This document shows, piece by piece, positions 51,491 through 60,459 of a DNA stretch of 64,000 nucleotides. The notes beneath the pieces are model-generated. The model made no database searches, was not told where the DNA came from, and saw nothing but the letters and a program-made list of their open reading frames with translations. The position numbers and the translations under genes are program-made. This stretch comes from Niastella sp. (GTDB lineage: Bacteria; Bacteroidota; Bacteroidia; Chitinophagales; Chitinophagaceae): positions 1 through 64,000 of the forward strand of contig JAGIBF010000023.1 of assembly GCA_017744515.1 (NCBI GenBank), given 5' to 3'. Every line of letters begins with the position of its first letter. Positions within the stretch are counted from its first letter, which is position 1.

Positions 51491-51961
51491 TTAACGCTGC
51501 TTTAACAGTGAGTCGGCGCGGGAGAGGCTTTCGAGTATTTCAGTCTTTACCTTATCAACTTTTACTTTTTCGGACTCCAGGTATTGGATGCGCAGGGGTT
51601 CATTGTCTTTGAGGGTATCGTCTTTGTATTTGTCCATCCAGGTGCTCATTCCTTTATCTGCATTTTGCAATGCCTGGTGTAAGGCAACGAGTGTTTGCTG
51701 GTATTGTTTATCCTGCTGTTTGGGGGGCAGTTTGTTGAGGCTGTCGAGTTTTAGTTGGATCTGTGCGCTGTATCTCCTGATATAGATAATTTTAGCCATT
51801 CCTACATCGTGGCCTTCCATCACTTCCTGACGGAGTGAATCTGCTTTGGAAACGGGTTTATCGCTGTATGCGTTTTTGCGTGGCGTATCGGTGGCCTGGT
51901 CGTTACAAGCAGTTGCGAAAAGGACGGCTATAACTATAAATAATTTTATACGTTTATGCAT
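51491..51961 (-). CDS. Small lipoprotein with coiled-coil
   Basis: A 156-residue protein with lipobox ATAC (MHKRIKLFIVIAVLFATAC). The remainder is helical: SKADSLRQEVMEGHDVGMAK, RRYSAQIQLKLDSLNKLPPK, QQTLVALHQALQNADKGMST and SEKVKVDKVKTEILESLSRA. Several segments have the heptad pattern of a coiled coil, and the central segment resembles 'viral A-type inclusion'-like lipoproteins annotated in Bacteroidota; I am not sure of that family. It stands alone, divergent from the outer membrane protein gene. Confidence 0.7.
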   Translation of the reverse strand: MHKRIKLFIVIAVLFATACNDQATDTPRKNAYSDKPVSKADSLRQEVMEGHDVGMAKIIYIRRYSAQIQLKLDSLNKLPPKQQDKQYQQTLVALHQALQNADKGMSTWMDKYKDDTLKDNEPLRIQYLESEKVKVDKVKTEILESLSRADSLLKQR

Positions 51962-52061
51962 AATTCTTTGCTTTTTATATGTCTGTTAAGTATAGGATAA
52001 CAAAATTACAATGGTTATTAATGGTCGTTTATATTATTTTAGCCTTATAATACCGGTATTT

Positions 52062-52580
52062 ATGAAGAAGCGCTGTGTGGGCTCTCTTGTCTTTCTATTG
52101 CTTTCCCTGTTGTCTGTTGCGCAAAATAAATTTTCTTATAGTTACCGGTTTGGGGCACAGGTAGCTTTCGGCCTGTCGGATATTGCCAATAATGAGGTTG
52201 GTATTGGTGGATTGGCTGGCGCGGAGAAGCGTTTTTCCAGGAACTTTGCTGTTGAAGCGGAGGGTAGTTATGTGTATTTTACCGGTGATAAGATGTGGTA
52301 TGAAATGGCGAAGAACAGGGCTTTCGCCTTGCCGGTGCTGGCTGGTATCAAAGCTTATTTGTCGCCGCAGGTGTATGGTTCTGTGCGTGCGGGTGCAGCC
52401 TGGTTTCTGCTGAATGATATGAATAAATCGGCTGTACGTCCTGCTTATGGTATTGCTGCCGGGCTTAATATACCCAAATCAACCAACCGCATCAATATCC
52501 AGCTTGGCTGGACCTCTTTCAGGTATGCTGACATTCAACGGGGTTATGGCACATTATCGACTTCTATTAATATCAATTGA
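52062..52580 (+). CDS. Outer membrane beta-barrel protein
   Basis: The start at ATG 52062 (MKKRCVGSLVFLLLSLLSVA) gives a signal peptide and a 172-residue product; an upstream ATG at 52011 adds an implausible leader. Alternating beta strands fit an 8-strand barrel of the OmpA/OmpX type: FSYSYRFGAQVAFGLSDIAN, NFAVEAEGSYVYFTGDKMWY, AFALPVLAGIKAYLSPQVYG, RINIQLGWTSFRYADIQRGY. The protein ends LSTSINI-N. The stop is only 8 nt before the paaZ start, so the two share a transcript, although no functional link is obvious. Confidence 0.85.
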   Translation: MKKRCVGSLVFLLLSLLSVAQNKFSYSYRFGAQVAFGLSDIANNEVGIGGLAGAEKRFSRNFAVEAEGSYVYFTGDKMWYEMAKNRAFALPVLAGIKAYLSPQVYGSVRAGAAWFLLNDMNKSAVRPAYGIAAGLNIPKSTNRINIQLGWTSFRYADIQRGYGTLSTSININ

Positions 52581-52588
52581 TCTGCTAT

Positions 52589-54637
52589 ATGATTAAACTT
52601 GCCAATTATGTAACCGGGCGATGGATCACCGGCGATGGTACGGGGCAACCTCTGTACGACGCCGTGAATGGTTCGTTGCTGGGTCATGCTTCTACTGAAG
52701 GTCTTGACTTTGCGGCCATCCTCGATTATGGAAGGAGAACGGGAGGTCCGGCCTTGCGTAAACTTACTTTTCATGAAAGGGGGCGCATGCTGCGTGCACT
52801 GGCGCTTCACCTGCGCAATCATCTCGACAAGTTTTATACAATCAGCTATCAAACAGGCGCTACCAAAGCGGATAGCTGGATCGATATAGAAGGTGGTATT
52901 GGTAACTTGTTTTCTTATGCTTCGCTTCGCCGGCAATTTCCCGATGAACCTTTTTGCGTGGATGGGGAAGGGATAGGTTTGAGTAAGGCTGGCTCTTTTA
53001 TGGGTCAGCATATCCTGGTACCCCGGGAGGGTATCGCTATTCATATCAACGCTTTCAATTTCCCGGTATGGGGCATGCTGGAAAAGATCGCTGTGAACTT
53101 ACTGGCTGGTGTACCTGCTGTGGTGAAACCCGCTACTGTAACCTCTTATCTTACTGAAGCTGTTGTAAAAGAAATTGCTGCTTCCGGTATTCTGCCTGAA
53201 GGGGCTTTGCAATTGTTGTGTGGCTCTGCCGGCGATATGCTGGATCATGTTTCTTCTCAGGATGTCATCACTTTTACCGGTTCTGCTTCTACAGGTTTGA
53301 AGTTGAAGTCGAACCCAAGGGTTTTGTCGGAGAGTGTTCCTTTCAATATGGAGGCTGATTCGCTCAATTGTATCGTGCTGGGTGGCGATGTGGAACCAGG
53401 TATGCCTGAGTGGGACATTTTTGTAAAGGAGGTGCGCAAGGAAATGACTGTGAAGGCCGGACAAAAGTGCACGGCCATTCGCCGCATTTTTGTTCCGGAA
53501 AGTAAAATGGAGGCTGTATGGCAGGCGGTGGGCAAAGCGTTGGCGCAAACTACTATCGGTAATCCTTTGAATGAGGGTGTTCGGATGGGCGCGCTGGCGG
53601 GTCAATCGCAACGTGAAGAGGTAAGGAACCAGGTGCAAAAGCTGCTGGCTTCTTCGCAGATCGTGTTTGGCTCTCTGGATAGTGTGCAGGTTGTAGATGC
53701 CGATGCGGAGAAGGGTGCTTTTATGAGCCCATTATTATTGATGAATGATAAGCCTTTTGAAAGTGCAGCCGTGCATGAAGTGGAGGCATTCGGCCCTGTG
53801 AGCACTATCATGCCTTATAAATCTTTGGCTGATGCTACCGAGCTTGCCAAAAAGGGCAAGGGTTCGCTCGTATGTTCTATTGTAACGGCCGATCATTCCA
53901 TTGCCCGGAACTTTGTGTTGGGCGCCGCTTCTCATCATGGCCGCATCCTCGTATTGAACCAGGAGTGTGCCAAAGAGAGTACCGGCCACGGTTCTCCGCT
54001 GCCCCAGCTGGTGCATGGCGGCCCAGGGCGTGCAGGTGGTGGTGAAGAGATGGGTGGCGCTCGTGGTGTGAAGCATTATATGCAGCGGGTAGCGATCCAG
54101 GGTTCGCCTTCTGTGATCTCTTCTATCACTAATGTTTATCAACGTGGTGGCGCGGTGAAGGAAGATGAAAAGCACCCTTTCCGTAAATATTTTGAAGAGC
54201 TGGCTATCGGCGACTGCGTGATCACGCACAAGCGAACCGTAACGGAAGCTGATATTGTGAACTTCGCCAACGTAAGCTGGGATCATTTTTATGCGCACAC
54301 TGACCATACTTCATTGGATGGGACCATTTTCGAAAAGCCAGTGGCGCATGGTTATTTCATCCTGAGTGCTGCTGCTGGCTTGTTTGTCGATGCGAAGAAA
54401 GGGCCTGTGTTGTTGAATTATGGTTTGGAGGAGTGCCGCTTCCTGAAGCCTGTGTATGCAGGAACAACCATCGGTGTTCAGCTTACGTGTAAGGAGAAGA
54501 CAGTACAGGAAAAGAAGGAAAGCGATGATGTGAAAAAGGGTATTGTGAAGTGGCTGGTAGAGGTTACTGATCAAACCGGTGAGCCTGTAGCCGTAGCTAC
54601 TATCTTAACTATGGTCAAGCTAAGAGTGCAGGAGTAG
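52589..54637 (+). CDS. paaZ: Bifunctional oxepin-CoA hydrolase / semialdehyde dehydrogenase
   Basis: From ATG 52589 it has 682 residues, the length of PaaZ. The N-terminal aldehyde dehydrogenase domain (about 1-520) has catalytic C294 (AGQKCTAIRR) and general base E255 (NMEADSLN). The C-terminal MaoC-like hotdog domain (about 535-680) carries the hydratase pair D565/H570 (SWDHFYAHTD). PaaZ opens the oxepin-CoA ring of the phenylacetate pathway and oxidises the resulting aldehyde. A crotonase gene follows after a GxxExxY insertion, but the ring epoxidase genes paaABCDE are not in the window, so the rest of the pathway must be elsewhere. Confidence 0.93.
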   Translation: MIKLANYVTGRWITGDGTGQPLYDAVNGSLLGHASTEGLDFAAILDYGRRTGGPALRKLTFHERGRMLRALALHLRNHLDKFYTISYQTGATKADSWIDIEGGIGNLFSYASLRRQFPDEPFCVDGEGIGLSKAGSFMGQHILVPREGIAIHINAFNFPVWGMLEKIAVNLLAGVPAVVKPATVTSYLTEAVVKEIAASGILPEGALQLLCGSAGDMLDHVSSQDVITFTGSASTGLKLKSNPRVLSESVPFNMEADSLNCIVLGGDVEPGMPEWDIFVKEVRKEMTVKAGQKCTAIRRIFVPESKMEAVWQAVGKALAQTTIGNPLNEGVRMGALAGQSQREEVRNQVQKLLASSQIVFGSLDSVQVVDADAEKGAFMSPLLLMNDKPFESAAVHEVEAFGPVSTIMPYKSLADATELAKKGKGSLVCSIVTADHSIARNFVLGAASHHGRILVLNQECAKESTGHGSPLPQLVHGGPGRAGGGEEMGGARGVKHYMQRVAIQGSPSVISSITNVYQRGGAVKEDEKHPFRKYFEELAIGDCVITHKRTVTEADIVNFANVSWDHFYAHTDHTSLDGTIFEKPVAHGYFILSAAAGLFVDAKKGPVLLNYGLEECRFLKPVYAGTTIGVQLTCKEKTVQEKKESDDVKKGIVKWLVEVTDQTGEPVAVATILTMVKLRVQE

Positions 54638-54640
54638 AAG

Positions 54641-54699
54641 GAGAAAAAGAGGCCCTACCTGAGAAAAGACTCTACCAGAGAAAAAGAGGCTCTACTTAT
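54641..54699 (+). repeat. Degenerate tandem repeat between paaZ and the GxxExxY gene
   Basis: Three imperfect units starting GAGAAAA at 54641, 54661 and 54678 (20, 17 and 22 nt), with core GAGAAAAAGAGGCYCTAC. A truncated fourth begins at 54700. The array starts 3 nt after the paaZ stop codon. Confidence 0.7.
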
Positions 54700-54714
54700 G
54701 AGAAAACCAATGCT

Positions 54715-55098
54715 ATGGAAATAAACCAACTAACCGGAACAATTATAGAATTGTGTATAAAAATACATTCTACTATTGGGCCGGGCTGTTTTGAGCGGGT
54801 ATACGAAGATCTGCTATATTATGAAATTCAAAAGAGAGATATACCGCTTCAACGCCAGTTGTTAATGCCGATTTGTTATGAAGAACTCAGAATTCAGGAT
54901 GCTTATAAACCCGATCTACTGGTTGATGACAGATTGATTGTAGAAATCAAATCGGTCGAAAATGTTTTGGGTGTCCACTATAAGCAACTGCAGACCTACC
55001 TAAAGTTGATGAAATTAAAGAACGGCTTGTTGTTAAATTTCAAGGTAGACTTAATGAAAAATGGAGTTCACAGGGTATTCAACAATTTTGGGAACTAA
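54715..55098 (+). CDS. GxxExxY protein, PD-(D/E)xK nuclease-like
   Basis: A 127-residue protein with the defining G-x-x-E-x-x-Y motif (GPGCFERVY, E27 and Y30). The nuclease-like core is D67 in YKPDLLVDDRLIVEIKSVEN with E77-x-K79, and Q91 follows. This is the D...ExK arrangement of the PD-(D/E)xK fold, and all catalytic positions look intact. The family is widespread and its role is not established. It sits between two phenylacetate-type genes behind a tandem repeat, so it looks like an insertion rather than a pathway gene. Base composition is more AT-rich than its neighbours, consistent with acquisition. Confidence 0.9.
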   Translation: MEINQLTGTIIELCIKIHSTIGPGCFERVYEDLLYYEIQKRDIPLQRQLLMPICYEELRIQDAYKPDLLVDDRLIVEIKSVENVLGVHYKQLQTYLKLMKLKNGLLLNFKVDLMKNGVHRVFNNFGN

Positions 55099-55175
55099 GC
55101 AGGAAGTGTTGTACAAGTATTGTTTGTTGCTCAACATACTCTTTATCTTATTTATCTCTTTTAAACTCTTAGTAT

Positions 55176-55949
55176 ATGATACAGGAAATTAAAAACGGTC
55201 ATGTAAGAACTGAAACGCATAATGGTGTTACTACCATTGAGTTTTTTCATCCGCAAAGTAACTCTCTACCCCACCGCATTCTCGAAGAGCTGGTGCATGC
55301 TATTCATGGCGCCGGCAACGAACGTGATACCCGGGTGATCATTCTGCGCTCTGCCGGCGATGGTGCTTTTTGCGCCGGCGCTTCTTTCGATGAGCTGGCT
55401 GCCATCAGCACCAAGGAGGAAGGGCTGCAGTTTTTCAGTGGCTTTGCGCATGTGATCAATGCTATGCGCAAATGCCCCAAGTTCATCATTGCCCGTATCC
55501 AGGGCAAGTGTGTGGGTGGTGGCGTAGGTCTTGCTGCTGCAGCTGACTATACCATTGCTATTGAAGGTGCGGATGTCAAACTGAGTGAGCTTTCTGTTGG
55601 TATTGGTCCTTTCGTTGTGGGCCCTGCCGTGGAGCGTAAGATCGGTACGGCTGCTTTCAGTCATTTGTCGATTGACGCTTCCATGTGGCGCAGCTCCGAC
55701 TGGGCCAAGCGTAAGGGTCTATACGCTGAAGTGCACAGCAGTTCTACTGAAATGGACGAGAGTATCGAACGGCTTTCGCATACGCTGGCGCATTCGAGTC
55801 CGGAGGCGATGGTGGAGATGAAGCATATGTTGTGGAAAGGGACTGAGCATTGGGATCAGTTGCTTGCCGAACGGGCAGCGGTCAGTGGCAAGCTGGTGTT
55901 GAGTGCTTTTAGTAAAACTGCTATTGCGGCGTTTAAGAAGAAAGTCTGA
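55176..55949 (+). CDS. Enoyl-CoA hydratase/isomerase (crotonase family)
   Basis: A 257-residue crotonase-fold protein. The CoA/oxyanion-hole motifs are GDGAFCAGASFDELAA (near 68-83) and GKCVGGGVGLAAAADYTIA (near 110-128). LSELSVGIG supplies the position used by the hydratase glutamate. Together with paaZ upstream it suggests a phenylacetyl-CoA degradation step, either the PaaF-type hydratase or the PaaG-type isomerase, which cannot be separated from motifs alone. It ends at a large bidirectional hairpin before fabG. Confidence 0.88.
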   Translation: MIQEIKNGHVRTETHNGVTTIEFFHPQSNSLPHRILEELVHAIHGAGNERDTRVIILRSAGDGAFCAGASFDELAAISTKEEGLQFFSGFAHVINAMRKCPKFIIARIQGKCVGGGVGLAAAADYTIAIEGADVKLSELSVGIGPFVVGPAVERKIGTAAFSHLSIDASMWRSSDWAKRKGLYAEVHSSSTEMDESIERLSHTLAHSSPEAMVEMKHMLWKGTEHWDQLLAERAAVSGKLVLSAFSKTAIAAFKKKV

Positions 55950-56003
55950 ACCTTGATTTGAGGGATTTTAAGAATTGGGAGGATATATATTTGATTCGAC
56001 GTT

Positions 56004-56060
56004 AAACGAAAATGGTGAGCCGTCCCGACTAAAGTACGGGACGACCCACCATTTTCGTTT
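56004..56060. terminator. Long bidirectional hairpin between convergent genes
   Basis: 24-nt arms (56004-56027 and 56037-56060; AAACGAAAATGGTG... and ...CACCATTTTCGTTT) pair with two mismatches. Those mismatches are G-U pairs only in the minus-strand RNA. Confidence 0.8.
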
Positions 56061-56064
56061 TATG

Positions 56065-56090
56065 CAGACTTCGACAGGCTCAGTCTGACA
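56065..56090. repeat. Dispersed hairpin repeat, copy 6
   Basis: The plus strand reads CAGACTTCGACAGGCTCAG then TCTGACA. The minus-strand stem AGACT/AGTCT is a compensatory variant with loop GAGCCTGTCGA. It ends 8 nt from the fabG stop codon. Confidence 0.85.
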
Positions 56091-56098
56091 TGGTTTTA

Positions 56099-56854
56099 TT
56101 AGATATTCAAGCCGCCGCAGGCGCTGATGACCTGGCCGGTGATGTATGAGCTGAGGTCGGAGGCGAGGAAAAGGGTGGTATCGGCCACTTCTTCTGCTTT
56201 GCCGAAACGGCCTAATGGTATTTTTTCCAGGAATGCTTTGGAGGCATCGCCATCTTTCAGGTAGTGGGTCATATCTGTTTCGATGAACCCCGGTGCGATC
56301 GCATTGCAGCGGATGTTTCTACTACCCAACTCATGGGCAATAGATTTTGTAAAGCCGATGATGCCTGCTTTCGATGCGGCGTAGCTGCTTTGACCTGCAT
56401 TGCCACGTATGCCAATGATGGAGCTCATGTTGATGATCGATCCTTTCTTGGCTTTCATCATGGGACGTATGACCTGCTTGGTCATGTTGTATACGCTCTT
56501 GAGGTTTACGTTTATCACATCGTCCCACTGATCGGGGCTCAGGCGCAACAGCAGGTTGTCTTTAGAGATACCGGCATTGTTGACACAAACGTCTATAGTA
56601 CCAAATTCTTTTGCTACATCGCTTACAAAGGCTTCGCTGGCGGCAAAGTCGGCAGCGTTGCTCTTGTATGCCTTGGCTTTTACGCCGAGGGCTTCTATTT
56701 TTTGTTGTAATGTGTTGGCTTTTTCTGCGCTGCTGTCACTTACGTAAGTAAAGGCTACATTGGCTCCATGTTCGGCCAGCTTGAGGGCAATGGCTTCGCC
56801 GATGCCACGGGCTGCCCCTGTAACGATGGCTACTTTTCCTTCGAGTAATTTCAT
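56099..56854 (-). CDS. fabG: 3-oxoacyl-ACP reductase
   Basis: A 251-residue classical SDR with TGAARGIGE (12-20), NNAG (92-95) and the catalytic triad S144 (MSSIIGIRG), Y158 and K162 (YAASKAG). GFIETDMTHYLKDG and the closing SSYITGQVISACGGLNI are typical of FabG. It reduces 3-oxoacyl-ACP with NADPH in fatty-acid elongation. The GAAR loop favours NADP. It is a single-gene unit; the DUF3667 gene starts downstream of the window's next gap on the same strand but is separated by 89 nt. Confidence 0.93.
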   Translation of the reverse strand: MKLLEGKVAIVTGAARGIGEAIALKLAEHGANVAFTYVSDSSAEKANTLQQKIEALGVKAKAYKSNAADFAASEAFVSDVAKEFGTIDVCVNNAGISKDNLLLRLSPDQWDDVINVNLKSVYNMTKQVIRPMMKAKKGSIINMSSIIGIRGNAGQSSYAASKAGIIGFTKSIAHELGSRNIRCNAIAPGFIETDMTHYLKDGDASKAFLEKIPLGRFGKAEEVADTTLFLASDLSSYITGQVISACGGLNI

Positions 56855-56943
56855 TTGATATTTATTATTGTTTCAGGGCCCGAATGTATCGAAAAACGTC
56901 TAATTTCTGCAATTTCTGTATGGACTGTCGCCCGTTGCTGTTT

Positions 56944-57792
56944 CTATAGCAGTGCAAAAATGGTTATGAAGAGTATAAATTTATAGACAAAGTATATGAT
57001 CAGGATGTGTATTGCCAGCATCACCAACAGTATGGCCAGGTTGTATTTCCATTTGTATTGGTAGAATCTTTTTAATGCCGTTGCGGTGAAAATGGCAAAT
57101 GTCGTATAGGCCACAATGCCCAGCCACATATCAGCCAACTGGTGGTTGGGGACCTTAAGCCAGCGGCCAAGCATATCCCATCCCGCCAGGATCAATGGGA
57201 ATATCAAGAACCCGAATAACAGGAAGAACGCGTTGATCTCTGTTGACAGCACCAGGTGTTCGTAATAATATTTCCGACGTTTAAAGGCCATCAACCACAA
57301 AGGCAGGGCCGTAAATGGTATGATGATAAAGAGCAGGATCTTTGAGGTCTTTTCTGATTTTTTGGCAAACTTTTCTGCCAGTTGTTGTATAGTGGTTCCC
57401 GGATGGTGCTGCAGGTATTGTTCTACTTTGGCTGTTGCATAGGCGCCATAGGTGGGACCTTGTCCCATGTGTCCGGCCAACGTCATATTGAGTCCCTGAA
57501 ACCGTGGGAATAAGAGGTAGAGTATTACGATCATCAGGAAGAATGACAATGGCTTGAAGTAGGGCTGTCTGACGCCTCTGCAATAATCTACTGATAGTTT
57601 GCCAGGCCACCTGAAGATGGTTTTTAGTGTAGTAAAGAACTTGCCTTCAAAATGGGTAATGAAGTGGACACCGTCTTCGAGGAAATGGGCGATGGTTTTA
57701 TCGTGGTCGTGGAGTACTTTTTCGCCACAATTGCTGCAGTAGTTACCTGTGAATGCGTTCCCGCAATTCAGGCAAGTTATGGTTCCGGTCAT
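56944..57792 (-). CDS. DUF3667 membrane protein with zinc-ribbon N-terminus
   Basis: A 282-residue protein. The N-terminus is a zinc ribbon: C7, C10, C19, C22 (TCLNCGNAFTGNYCSNCGEK). A conserved short segment HDKTIAHFLEDGVHFITHFE, then FRWPGKLSVDYCRGVRQPYF, is the DUF3667 signature. Four or five membrane segments follow (LSFFLMIVILYLLFPRF, KILLFIIIPFTALPLWLM, LLFGFLIFPLILAGW, LAILLVMLAIHILIIYFVYK). Function is unknown for the family. It starts 11 nt after the GH3 gene stop in the minus-strand order lptB - GH3 - DUF3667, so it is likely co-transcribed. Confidence 0.88.
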   Translation of the reverse strand: MTGTITCLNCGNAFTGNYCSNCGEKVLHDHDKTIAHFLEDGVHFITHFEGKFFTTLKTIFRWPGKLSVDYCRGVRQPYFKPLSFFLMIVILYLLFPRFQGLNMTLAGHMGQGPTYGAYATAKVEQYLQHHPGTTIQQLAEKFAKKSEKTSKILLFIIIPFTALPLWLMAFKRRKYYYEHLVLSTEINAFFLLFGFLIFPLILAGWDMLGRWLKVPNHQLADMWLGIVAYTTFAIFTATALKRFYQYKWKYNLAILLVMLAIHILIIYFVYKFILFITIFALL

Positions 57793-57803
57793 GTGTGTGC
57801 TGG

Positions 57804-59324
57804 TTAGTTGTTGGCTATGGCCAATATTTCTTCCAGGTGTTTTCTTTCATTGCTCAGGCGAGGCACTTTGTGCTGTCCGCCCAATTTACCTTTGCTTTTG
57901 AGCCATGTATTAAAGATACCTTTTTGGAGGGAACGCAGCAAGGGTTTGCGCAGGGCAATGTCTTTATGGCGCTTGGCTTCGTAATCGCTGTTGATGCTTT
58001 TGAGGGCAGTATCGAGGACATCTGTAAATGTGTCGATATCATCCGGCTCTTTTTCGAATTCTACCAGCCATTCGTGGGCGCCGTTGCCTTCATCGCTGAA
58101 GTAAACGGGTGCTGCGGTATAATCGTTCACGATGGCTCCCGTTTTTTCACAGGCTATAGCGACTGCCTTATCGGTATTGTCTACAATGACCTCTTCGCCA
58201 AAAGCGTTGATGTAATGTTTGAGCCTGCCGCTTACTTTGATCCTGAATGGGCTGAGTGAGGTGAACCGGATGGTATCGCCTACGAGGTAGCGCCACAATC
58301 CGCCATTGGTACTGATGACCAGTGCGTAGTTTTTACCCAATTCTACTTCGCCAAGGCCGATGGTTTGCGGATGGGGTTTGCCATATTCTTCTATGGGCAT
58401 GAACTCCATAAAGATGCCATGGTCTACAAAGAGGAGCATACCATCTTCGCCAGGAATGTCCTGTGCCGCAAAGAATCCTTCGCTGGCATTGTACATCTCC
58501 AGGTAATGGATGGGCTTTCCAATCAGTTTCTGGAATTGCTCTTTATAGGGCGTGAATGATACCCCGCCATGCATGTATAGTTCGAGATGGGGCCATACTT
58601 CGGCTATGTTCTTTTTGCCGGTGATCTCCAATATGCGGCGGAAGAGGACGAGCGTCCAGGTGGGAACGCCGGATATGGATGTTACGTTTTCTTTAATGGT
58701 GTTCCGGGCCAGCATTTCTATTTTGCTTTCCCACTCGTCCATGAGGGCTATGCTCAGGTCGGGTGTGCGCAACCAATGGCCCCAAAAGGGTGAGTTTTGC
58801 AGTAACACGGCACTCAGGTCGCCATACTTTGCCTCCTGGTTGAGGGGATTGATCGTGTGGCTTCCTCCCAGTACCAATCCTTTCCCGGTAAGCAGGTCTG
58901 ACTCAGGATTGAACTGGTAGTAGAAGGTAAGGACGTCTTTGGTTGCTTTGTAATGGCAGTCTTCGAGGCTTTCGTCGCTTACCGGTATGAACTTGCTTTT
59001 ATCGCTGGTGGTGCCACTGCTTTTGGCAAACCAATATACCGGGGTATTCCATATCACGTTCTGCTCCCCTTCCATGGTACGTTGGATATAAGGTTTCATG
59101 TCCTCATATTCATGGATGGGCACTGTTTGTTTGAAGGAGCGAATATTAAATAATTCTGAAAAGTTGTACTTGCGGCCAAACTCAGTGTTCTGTGCCGAGG
59201 TGACAAGGTCCTGTAATACCTCACGCTGCGCATCGGCCGGATTGTTTTTCCAACCTTCTATGCGCCACAACCGCATACGGGCCAACGATGATATGGCAGG
59301 CGATAATAGTTTCAAGGGGAGCAA
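57804..59324 (-). CDS. GH3-family acyl-acid amido synthetase-like protein
   Basis: A 506-residue GH3 (auxin-responsive promoter) family member. The ATP motif is YWFAKSSGTTSDKSKFIP (about 95-112). Further family motifs are ISGVPTWTLVLFRRILEI, LHLYMHGGVSFTPYKEQFQK-type segments, YNASEGFFAAQ (adenylate site) and NGGLWRYLVGDTIRFTSL. Plant GH3 enzymes conjugate amino acids to jasmonate or auxin; bacterial members are widespread in Bacteroidota and their substrates are largely unknown. Here it lies 71 nt downstream of lptB and 11 nt upstream of DUF3667, which would fit an envelope-lipid modification role, but that is inference. Confidence 0.92.
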   Translation of the reverse strand: MLPLKLLSPAISSLARMRLWRIEGWKNNPADAQREVLQDLVTSAQNTEFGRKYNFSELFNIRSFKQTVPIHEYEDMKPYIQRTMEGEQNVIWNTPVYWFAKSSGTTSDKSKFIPVSDESLEDCHYKATKDVLTFYYQFNPESDLLTGKGLVLGGSHTINPLNQEAKYGDLSAVLLQNSPFWGHWLRTPDLSIALMDEWESKIEMLARNTIKENVTSISGVPTWTLVLFRRILEITGKKNIAEVWPHLELYMHGGVSFTPYKEQFQKLIGKPIHYLEMYNASEGFFAAQDIPGEDGMLLFVDHGIFMEFMPIEEYGKPHPQTIGLGEVELGKNYALVISTNGGLWRYLVGDTIRFTSLSPFRIKVSGRLKHYINAFGEEVIVDNTDKAVAIACEKTGAIVNDYTAAPVYFSDEGNGAHEWLVEFEKEPDDIDTFTDVLDTALKSINSDYEAKRHKDIALRKPLLRSLQKGIFNTWLKSKGKLGGQHKVPRLSNERKHLEEILAIANN

Positions 59325-59395
59325 AATAAAGAATAATCATGAGAGTACGACCACCGGTATGGCGGCTGCTGCATTTATCATTGTTTTTTAATGCA

Positions 59396-60202
59396 TTACT
59401 CTATGTCTTCTATACGATTCAGTTCCGACAGGCTTTGCTGGCCTTTCATGGCTTCTTCGTGCAGATAGTCCTTGCGCTTCAATTCAAAATTGCGGCCAAG
59501 GTATAGTCGTCGTACCTGTTCGTCTTCTGCCAGTTCTTCGGCGGTGCCATGTTTGAATATCTTTCCATCTATAAGCAGGTAGGCGCGGTCGCAAATGGAA
59601 AGGGTTTCGTTTACATTGTGGTCGGTGATGAGGATACCGATGTTCCTATATTTAAGACGGGCTACTACTGTTTGTATATCTTCTACCGCGATAGGGTCCA
59701 CGCCGGCAAAGGGTTCATCGAGGAGGATGAATTTGGGGTCTACTGCGAGGGCACGGGCTATTTCCGTTCTGCGGCGTTCTCCCCCACTGAGGCTGTCGCC
59801 ATTGTTTTTGCGGACGTGGTGGAGGCGAAATTCATCGAGGAGGGCTTCGAGCTTCTCTTTCTGCTGGGCTTTCTTCAGCCTGGTCATCTCCAATACTGCC
59901 ATAATATTCTGTTCCACCGTGAGCTTACGGAATACGGAGGCTTCCTGTGGCAAGTATCCTATGCCCAGTTGTGCTCTTTTGTACATAGGCAGGCGGGTAA
60001 TTTCTTCTGTATCGAGGAATACCTTGCCTTCATCGGGCTTGATAAGGCCTACCACCATGTAGAAACTCGTGGTCTTTCCGGCCCCATTGGGTCCCAGCAA
60101 TCCTACGATCTCTCCCTGCTTTACGCTGACGGAGACATGGTTGACAACGGTACGGTTGCGATATATTTTTACGAGGTCCCGGGTATGAATTTCACTGATC
60201 AC
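59396..60202 (-). CDS. lptB: LPS export ABC transporter ATP-binding protein
   Basis: A 268-residue ATPase of the LptB group. Walker A is GPNGAGKTT (37-45), the signature is [16 protein letters not shown] (near 137-152) and Walker B is [13 protein letters not shown] (near 158-170). The D-loop/H-loop includes [11 protein letters not shown]. It drives lipopolysaccharide extraction by LptFG from the inner membrane. The 3' extension ([20 protein letters not shown]) beyond the E. coli length is normal in Bacteroidota. It is the first gene of the probable lptB-GH3-DUF3667 run and is divergent from metF. Confidence 0.95.
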   Translation of the reverse strand: MISEIHTRDLVKIYRNRTVVNHVSVSVKQGEIVGLLGPNGAGKTTSFYMVVGLIKPDEGKVFLDTEEITRLPMYKRAQLGIGYLPQEASVFRKLTVEQNIMAVLEMTRLKKAQQKEKLEALLDEFRLHHVRKNNGDSLSGGERRRTEIARALAVDPKFILLDEPFAGVDPIAVEDIQTVVARLKYRNIGILITDHNVNETLSICDRAYLLIDGKIFKHGTAEELAEDEQVRRLYLGRNFELKRKDYLHEEAMKGQQSLSELNRIEDIE

Positions 60203-60459
60203 GTGTTATTACGTTTAGAGACAAAAATACCGGAACTAATCCATTTGATTTGGGCGGAAAGCCGGTTTGATGACAAAATAATGTTAAACAGTCTGGCTGA
60301 CAAGTATTTGCCATCCGGGTTTCGTTGATTATGTTTGCACGCTGTTTTGAGTTTCGAGTTTGAAGTTTCGGGTTTGGGGTTGGATCCTGGGTGTGGAGCC
60401 CCGGACCATTTTACAAGCCGAAAGAGTGATTGAAATATACCCAGTTATAACAATTTTAC

